Source: Polaromonas sp. (lineage in GTDB: Bacteria > Pseudomonadota > Gammaproteobacteria > Burkholderiales > Burkholderiaceae_C). From it: a stretch of DNA of 17,811 nt. Below, one piece after another: positions 13,351-17,811 of this stretch; the stretch's first letter is position 1; every line of letters starts with the position of its first letter. Position numbers and translations under genes: made by a program. The notes under the pieces were generated by a model, which was not told the origin of the DNA, made no database searches, and saw nothing but the letters and a program-made list of their open reading frames with translations. The stretch spans positions 1 through 17,811 of the forward strand of contig JAHFQQ010000028.1 in assembly GCA_023259235.1 (NCBI GenBank). Direction: 5' to 3'.

Positions 13351-13758
13351 TCATTGGGTGGGCGCTTCGGGTCCGGCTGGCTCGATCAGCAGGGCGGCGA
13401 TGACCTGGCGTCCCTCGCCCGCCAGAATGTTGTAGGTGCGGCAAGCGGCCAGCGTGTCCATGGTTTCAAGGCCGATGCGCTGCTCCATCAATGCGCGCAA
13501 AAATGCCGGGGGCGGAAAGCGCAACCGCGTGCCGCTGCCAAAAATCACCAGTTCAGGCCGCGTTTTACCGAGAAGGGTGAAGTGCTCGGCGCTGAGCTGG
13601 TCAAAGCGCATGCACTGCCAGTCAAACTTTTCACCGCGCGAGCCGATCACAATGCTGCGTTCAATTTTTTCCGACACACCGTTGTGCCCCAGGCTTACCC
13701 AGCCGGGGCCGTAGCCGAGGATGGATTGCACATCGAAACGGTCAGGTTGGAGTTTCAT
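13351..13758 (-). CDS. Mth938-like domain protein (DUF498 family)
   Basis: A 135-residue protein of the Mth938/NDUFAF3-like family. The segments ILGYGPGWVSLG, SIVIGSRGE, LVIFGSGTRLRFPP and the ending GLETMDTLAACRTYNILAGEGRQVIAAL are the conserved core, including the Cys-Arg-Thr-Tyr-Asn stretch. The human relative NDUFAF3 assists respiratory complex I assembly; the bacterial role is not established and I do not extend it. Length is normal. The gene is divergent from alaT; a TATAAT on the minus strand at 13859-13854 is a candidate -10 about 95 bases upstream of the ATG, though no good -35 accompanies it. The downstream bcp gene, 124 bases away on the same strand, probably has its own promoter. 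Confidence 0.85.
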   Translation of the reverse strand: MKLQPDRFDVQSILGYGPGWVSLGHNGVSEKIERSIVIGSRGEKFDWQCMRFDQLSAEHFTLLGKTRPELVIFGSGTRLRFPPPAFLRALMEQRIGLETMDTLAACRTYNILAGEGRQVIAALLIEPAGPEAPTQ

Positions 13759-13976
13759 GGAAAATTTGGGGCGTTGGAGATGCAGGGAAACGGCAACGGA
13801 CAGGGACTGTGCGCGTGTCCCTTGCTGGGGGAAGCCGCCATTTATGTGGTCAAATTATAGATTCCGCCCGGATTTTCCGCTGCCTGGCTGGCCAATCCGG
13901 CCAATGCCCGGGGCTTAATGTATTTGCCAAACCATCTGCCGTGGCGGCCTTTGCGAGGATAGCCAGGAAGAGTGTC

Positions 13977-15200
13977 ATGAAACCGATCACCAAATCCGCC
14001 AAGTTGGCCAACGTCTGCTACGACATCCGCGGCCCGATCATGGATCGGGCCAGGCAGATGGAGGAAGAGGGCCACAAGATCATCAAGCTGAACATCGGAA
14101 ATCTCGCGGTGTTCGGCTTTGATTCGCCCGAGGAGATACAGCAGGACATGATCCGCAACCTGCCCAACTCATCCGGTTATTCGGACAGCAAGGGCATATT
14201 TGCGGCGCGCAAGGCGGTCATGCACGAGACGCAGAAGCAGGGAATCAAGGGCGTGACGCTGGACGACATTTACCTGGGAAATGGTGCGAGCGAGCTGATC
14301 GTGATGGCCACCAACGCCCTGCTCAACAATGGCGATGAGCTGCTGCTCCCCGCGCCCGACTATCCGCTGTGGACGGCGGCTGCCAGCCTGTCGGGCGGCA
14401 CCCCGGTGCATTACCTGTGCGACGAAGCCAACGGCTGGATGCCGAATCTGGCCGACATTCGCGCCAAGATCACGCCGGCGACACGCGGCATCGTCGTCAT
14501 CAACCCCAACAACCCGACTGGTGCGCTGTATTCCGACGAATTGTTGCGGGGCATTGTCGGGATTGCGCGCGAGCACGACCTGGTGATTTTTGCCGACGAG
14601 GTCTATGACAAGGTGCTCTACGACGGCGCGCGCCACACGACGCTTGCCAGCCTGTCGCAGGATGTACTGACGCTGACCTTCAACTCCCTGAGCAAAAGCT
14701 ACCGCAGCTGCGGCTACCGGGCCGGCTGGATGGTGGTGTCGGGCGACAAGAAGCCCGCGCGCGACTATATCGAGGGGCTCAACATGCTCTCGAACATGCG
14801 ACTGTGCTCCAATGTGCCGGGCCAGTGGGCGATCCAGACCGCGCTGGGCGGTTATCAGAGCATCAACGATCTGGTCGCCGAGGGCGGGCGCCTGCGCCGC
14901 CAGCGCGATCTGGCCCATGAACTGATCACCGCCATTCCGGGCGTGAGCTGCGTCAAGCCCAGCGCGGCGCTCTACATGTTTCCCCGGCTGGACCCCAAGA
15001 GCTATCCGATCACCGATGACCGCCAGTTCTTTCTCGAATTGCTCGAGGAAACCCGTGTCATGCTGGTGCAGGGCACCGGGTTCAACTGGGCCACGCCGGA
15101 TCATTTTCGCATCGTCTTCCTGCCGCATGAGGACGACTTGCGCGAAGCCATCGGCCGGATTGCCGGGTTTCTTGAGGCATGGCGCAACAACCGGACCTGA
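13977..15200 (+). CDS. alaT: Alanine-synthesising PLP aminotransferase AlaT
   Basis: A 407-residue class I/II aminotransferase expected to transfer an amino group from glutamate to pyruvate, giving alanine. The PLP-anchoring Lys240 is in NSLSKSYRSCGYRAGW. The family segments are INPNNPTGALY (residues 175-185), IFADEVYDKVLYDG with Asp207 and Tyr210, and PNSSGYSDSKG near the N-terminus; the substrate-carboxylate Arg lies in HFRIVFLP near the C-terminus. The assignment to AlaT, rather than a general aspartate aminotransferase, rests on the CYDIRGPI N-terminus and on the conserved position upstream of hom and thrC in Burkholderiales. The start at 13977 has a good Shine-Dalgarno (AGGAAG); the longer frame from 13809 is not family-like. 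It is the first gene of the cluster, 35 bases before hom. Confidence 0.92.
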   Translation: MKPITKSAKLANVCYDIRGPIMDRARQMEEEGHKIIKLNIGNLAVFGFDSPEEIQQDMIRNLPNSSGYSDSKGIFAARKAVMHETQKQGIKGVTLDDIYLGNGASELIVMATNALLNNGDELLLPAPDYPLWTAAASLSGGTPVHYLCDEANGWMPNLADIRAKITPATRGIVVINPNNPTGALYSDELLRGIVGIAREHDLVIFADEVYDKVLYDGARHTTLASLSQDVLTLTFNSLSKSYRSCGYRAGWMVVSGDKKPARDYIEGLNMLSNMRLCSNVPGQWAIQTALGGYQSINDLVAEGGRLRRQRDLAHELITAIPGVSCVKPSAALYMFPRLDPKSYPITDDRQFFLELLEETRVMLVQGTGFNWATPDHFRIVFLPHEDDLREAIGRIAGFLEAWRNNRT

Positions 15201-15235
15201 TTTTCGATTTTCCATAAAACAGACGTCAAGCGATC

Positions 15236-16573
15236 ATGAAACCAACGAATTTGAGCCCGATCCGGGTAGGCCTTTTGGGAATCGGGACAGTCGGCAGCGG
15301 CACCTTCAACGTCCTGCTACGCAACCAGGAAGAAATCCGCCGCCGCGCCGGCCGCGGCATCGAGATCACCATGGTGGCCGATCTTGACGTGGCGCGCGCC
15401 AGGGCCGTGGTCGGTGACGGCGTGCGGGTGGTCGATGATGCGCGCAAGGTGATCGCCGACCCGGACATTGACATCGTGGTCGAGCTCATCGGTGGTTATG
15501 GCATTGCCAGGCAACTGGTGCTGGAGGCGATCGAGGCAGGCAAGCATGTGGTGACGGCCAACAAGGCGCTGCTGGCCGTGCATGGCACCGAGATTTTCGC
15601 CGCCGCGCACCGCAAGGGCGTCATGGTCGCGTTCGAGGCAGCCGTGGCCGGCGGCATTCCGATCATCAAGGCCCTGCGCGAGGGCCTGACCGCCAACAGC
15701 ATCCAGTGGATTGTCGGCATCATCAACGGCACCACCAACTTCATCCTGTCCGAGATGCGCGACAAGGCACTGGACTTCGCCGTGGCGTTAAAGCAGGCGC
15801 AGCAGCTGGGCTACGCCGAGGCCGATCCAACCTTCGACATCGAAGGCGTGGACGCCGCGCACAAGGTCACCCTGATGTCGGCAATCGCCTTTGGCATACC
15901 GGTGCAGTTTGACAAGGCCTATGTGGAGGGTATCAGCCAGCTGGCCGCGCAGGACATCCGCTATGCCGAGCAGTTGGGCTACCGCATCAAGCTGCTCGGC
16001 ATCACCAAGCGCGCCGCCAACGGCATCGAGTTGCGCGTGCATCCCAGCCTGGTGCCGGCCAAACGCCTGCTTGCCAATGTCGAGGGCGCGATGAACGCCG
16101 TGGTGGTGCAGGGCGATGCCGTCGGCGCCACGCTGTACTACGGCAAGGGGGCAGGCAGCGAGCCCACCGCCAGCGCGGTAATCGCCGATCTGGTCGATAT
16201 CGCGCGCCTGCATACGGCCGACCCCGAGCATCGCGTGCCGCACCTGGCGTTCCAGCCAGACGCGATGAGCGACCTGGCCATTGTTCCCATGAGCGAAGTG
16301 GTAACCAGCTACTACCTGCGCCTGAAAGTCGCCGATGAAGCCGGTGTGCTGGCCAGAGTCACCGGCATTCTTGCCGAGGCCGGCATCAGCATCGACGCGG
16401 TGCTGCAGCGCGAAGCCGATGACGTGGGCGGCGAAGGCGCCACGCAAACCGACCTCATCATCCTCACCCACGACTGTGTGGAAGCAAAAATGAACCAGGC
16501 GCTGGCGCAAATGCAGGTGCTGCCCACGGTGCTGGCACCGATCACGCGCATCCGCAAGGAGGAACTCGCCTGA
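15236..16573 (+). CDS. hom: Homoserine dehydrogenase
   Basis: A 445-residue enzyme that reduces aspartate semialdehyde to homoserine with NAD(P)H, at the branch to threonine and methionine. Domain order: an N-terminal Rossmann fold with GIGTVGSG (Gly15, Gly17, Gly20), a TANK segment (Lys110), then the catalytic domain with GIINGTTNFIL, YAEADPTFDIEG (Glu195, Asp197) and VDAAHK (Lys210). A C-terminal ACT domain (about 359-440, LRLKVADEAGVLARVTGILA) is usual for threonine feedback. It is the monofunctional form, with no aspartokinase domain. The Shine-Dalgarno is weak. It follows alaT by 35 bases and overlaps thrC by one base (TGATG), so coupled expression with thrC is likely. Confidence 0.96.
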   Translation: MKPTNLSPIRVGLLGIGTVGSGTFNVLLRNQEEIRRRAGRGIEITMVADLDVARARAVVGDGVRVVDDARKVIADPDIDIVVELIGGYGIARQLVLEAIEAGKHVVTANKALLAVHGTEIFAAAHRKGVMVAFEAAVAGGIPIIKALREGLTANSIQWIVGIINGTTNFILSEMRDKALDFAVALKQAQQLGYAEADPTFDIEGVDAAHKVTLMSAIAFGIPVQFDKAYVEGISQLAAQDIRYAEQLGYRIKLLGITKRAANGIELRVHPSLVPAKRLLANVEGAMNAVVVQGDAVGATLYYGKGAGSEPTASAVIADLVDIARLHTADPEHRVPHLAFQPDAMSDLAIVPMSEVVTSYYLRLKVADEAGVLARVTGILAEAGISIDAVLQREADDVGGEGATQTDLIILTHDCVEAKMNQALAQMQVLPTVLAPITRIRKEELA

Positions 16574-17811
16574 TGCGCTACCTTTCCACGCGCGGTCATG
16601 CCGATCGCAAGCGCTTTTGCGAAATCCTGCTCGAAGGCCTGGCTCCCGATGGCGGCCTGTACTTGCCCGAGCACTATCCGCAGGTTGACGACGCCACGCT
16701 GACAAGGTGGCGCCGCCTGGGCTATGCCGATCTGGCGTTTGAAGTGCTGTCGCTGTATATCGACGACATTGCAGCGGCCGACCTGAAGGCGATCTGCGCA
16801 AAGACCTACACCGAAGAAGTTTTTGGCACACCAGATATTGTTCCGCTGCGCCCGCTTGAGCCCGGCCTGTACCTCGAAGCGCTTTCCAACGGCCCGACAC
16901 TGGCCTTCAAGGACATCGCCATGCAACTGCTTGGCAACCTGTTCGAGTACGAACTGGCGCGCCGCGGCGAAGAACTCAACATCCTGGGCGCCACCAGCGG
17001 CGACACCGGCAGCGCCGCCGAATACGCCATGCGCGGCAAAAAAGGCGTGCGGGTTTTCATGACCTCGCCCAAGGGCCGCATGAGCCCGTTCCAGCAGGCG
17101 CAGATGTTCAGCCTGCAGGACGAAAACATCCACAACATCGCCGTTGAAGGCGTGTTTGACGACTGCCAGGACATCGTCAAGGCAGTGTCCAACGATCTGG
17201 ACTTCAAGCGCAAGTACAAAATTGGCACCGTCAACTCGATCAATTGGGCGCGACTGCTGGCGCAGGTGGTGTACTACTTTGCCGGTTACCTGCGGTCGAC
17301 GACCAGCAATGCGCAGAAAGTCAGCTTCACCGTGCCCAGCGGCAATTTCGGCAATGTCTGCGCCGGCCATGTGGCGCGCAGCATGGGGCTGCCAATTGAA
17401 CGGCTGGTGGTGGCCACCAATGAAAACGATGTGCTCGACGAGTTCTTCCGCGCTGGCGTCTACCGGGTGCGCAGCAGCGCCGACACCTTTGAAACCTCCA
17501 GCCCGTCGATGGACATTTCCAAGGCGTCGAATTTCGAGCGCTTTGTATTTGACCTGCTGGGTCGCGACGGCGACCAGACCAGAGCGCTGTTTCAGGACGC
17601 ACTGGCACGTCACGGAAGTTTTGACCTGAGCGCCACGCCGGCCTTCAAATCGATTGCCGGTCGCTACGGTTTTGTCAGCGGCAAGAGCACGCACGCCAAC
17701 CGGCTGGCCACGATCAAGAATACTTATGAACGCTTTGGCGAGATGATCGACACGCACACCGCCGATGGCCTGAAGGTGGCGCGCGAGCATCTTCAGCCGG
17801 GCGTGCCCATG
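16573..17811 (+). CDS. thrC: Threonine synthase (3' end outside window)
   Basis: The last step of threonine synthesis: PLP-dependent conversion of O-phosphohomoserine to threonine. 413 codons are present without a stop; the usual length of this class is about 465-480, so roughly 50-70 residues lie beyond the edge. The start RYLSTRGHADRKRF with GLAPDGGLYLP is the typical N-terminus. The PLP Lys113 is in GPTLAFKDIAMQ, the phosphate-binding loop is GATSGDTGSAAEYAM (residues 139-150), and PSGNFGNVCAGH follows. It belongs to the longer, yeast/E. coli-like threonine synthase class. ATG 16573 overlaps the hom stop codon by one base and lies after GGAGG (hom codons 'aaggagg' near 16557-16562), which serves as its ribosome site. 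Confidence 0.95.
   Translation, partial: MRYLSTRGHADRKRFCEILLEGLAPDGGLYLPEHYPQVDDATLTRWRRLGYADLAFEVLSLYIDDIAAADLKAICAKTYTEEVFGTPDIVPLRPLEPGLYLEALSNGPTLAFKDIAMQLLGNLFEYELARRGEELNILGATSGDTGSAAEYAMRGKKGVRVFMTSPKGRMSPFQQAQMFSLQDENIHNIAVEGVFDDCQDIVKAVSNDLDFKRKYKIGTVNSINWARLLAQVVYYFAGYLRSTTSNAQKVSFTVPSGNFGNVCAGHVARSMGLPIERLVVATNENDVLDEFFRAGVYRVRSSADTFETSSPSMDISKASNFERFVFDLLGRDGDQTRALFQDALARHGSFDLSATPAFKSIAGRYGFVSGKSTHANRLATIKNTYERFGEMIDTHTADGLKVAREHLQPGVPM

Noticed and set aside
13860..13976. Inverted repeat CGGATT...AATCCG and direct GGCCAAT repeats upstream of alaT, as an operator or riboswitch
   Set aside because: The arms are only six to seven bases and no known riboswitch core (for example a threonine/alanine leader peptide with a terminator) could be identified.
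16312..17790. 492-codon minus-strand open frame opposite thrC, and 370-codon frame opposite hom
   Set aside because: Both are antisense shadows of intact hom and thrC coding sequences in GC-rich DNA; no family motif is seen.

Overview
The window looks like chromosomal DNA from a GC-rich betaproteobacterium. It is most likely in the Comamonadaceae (Polaromonas/Rhodoferax-like). The reasons are the alaT-hom-thrC order, the protein types, and degraded copies of an A/T-flanked intergenic repeat that I associate with that family. This placement is inferred from general knowledge, not from a search. Most of the content is housekeeping or common accessory genes. I see no phage, IS element, CRISPR array, tRNA or rRNA.

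Layout, left to right. (1) An HpcH/HpaI-type aldolase (+, N-terminus possibly cut by the window edge), then oxygen-independent coproporphyrinogen III oxidase hemN (+). Convergent to hemN is an NsrR-type Rrf2 repressor (-), whose likely promoter is overlapped by a good NsrR-like palindrome. (2) A small SirB2-family membrane protein (+), convergent with an NhaP/CPA1-type cation:proton antiporter (-). (3) A gene-poor stretch with a degenerate repeat and a possible gene relic, then an RcnB-like small periplasmic protein (+). (4) A GDSL/SGNH esterase lipoprotein (-), divergent from a DHH-family phosphoesterase (+), then a nitrilase (-). (5) A tight three-gene operon (+): ECF sigma factor, Tat-exported ferritin-like protein and a small c-type cytochrome. 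(6) A minus-strand block: PIN-PhoH ATPase, Bcp/PrxQ peroxiredoxin and an Mth938-like protein. A strong intrinsic terminator lies between bcp and phoH, inside the probable phoH leader. (7) The amino-acid cluster alaT-hom-thrC (+), with thrC running off the right end.

How the genes fit together. alaT, hom and thrC link alanine/pyruvate transamination with the aspartate-to-threonine branch; hom and thrC overlap and are probably translationally coupled. hemN and nsrR are both linked to low-oxygen or nitrosative conditions. The most interesting unit is the sigma factor-ferritin-like-cytochrome operon at 8969-10682. It joins a transcription regulator, apparently without an anti-sigma gene beside it, to two exported redox proteins. 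I cannot name a characterised system for it, so it is the best candidate here for something undescribed.
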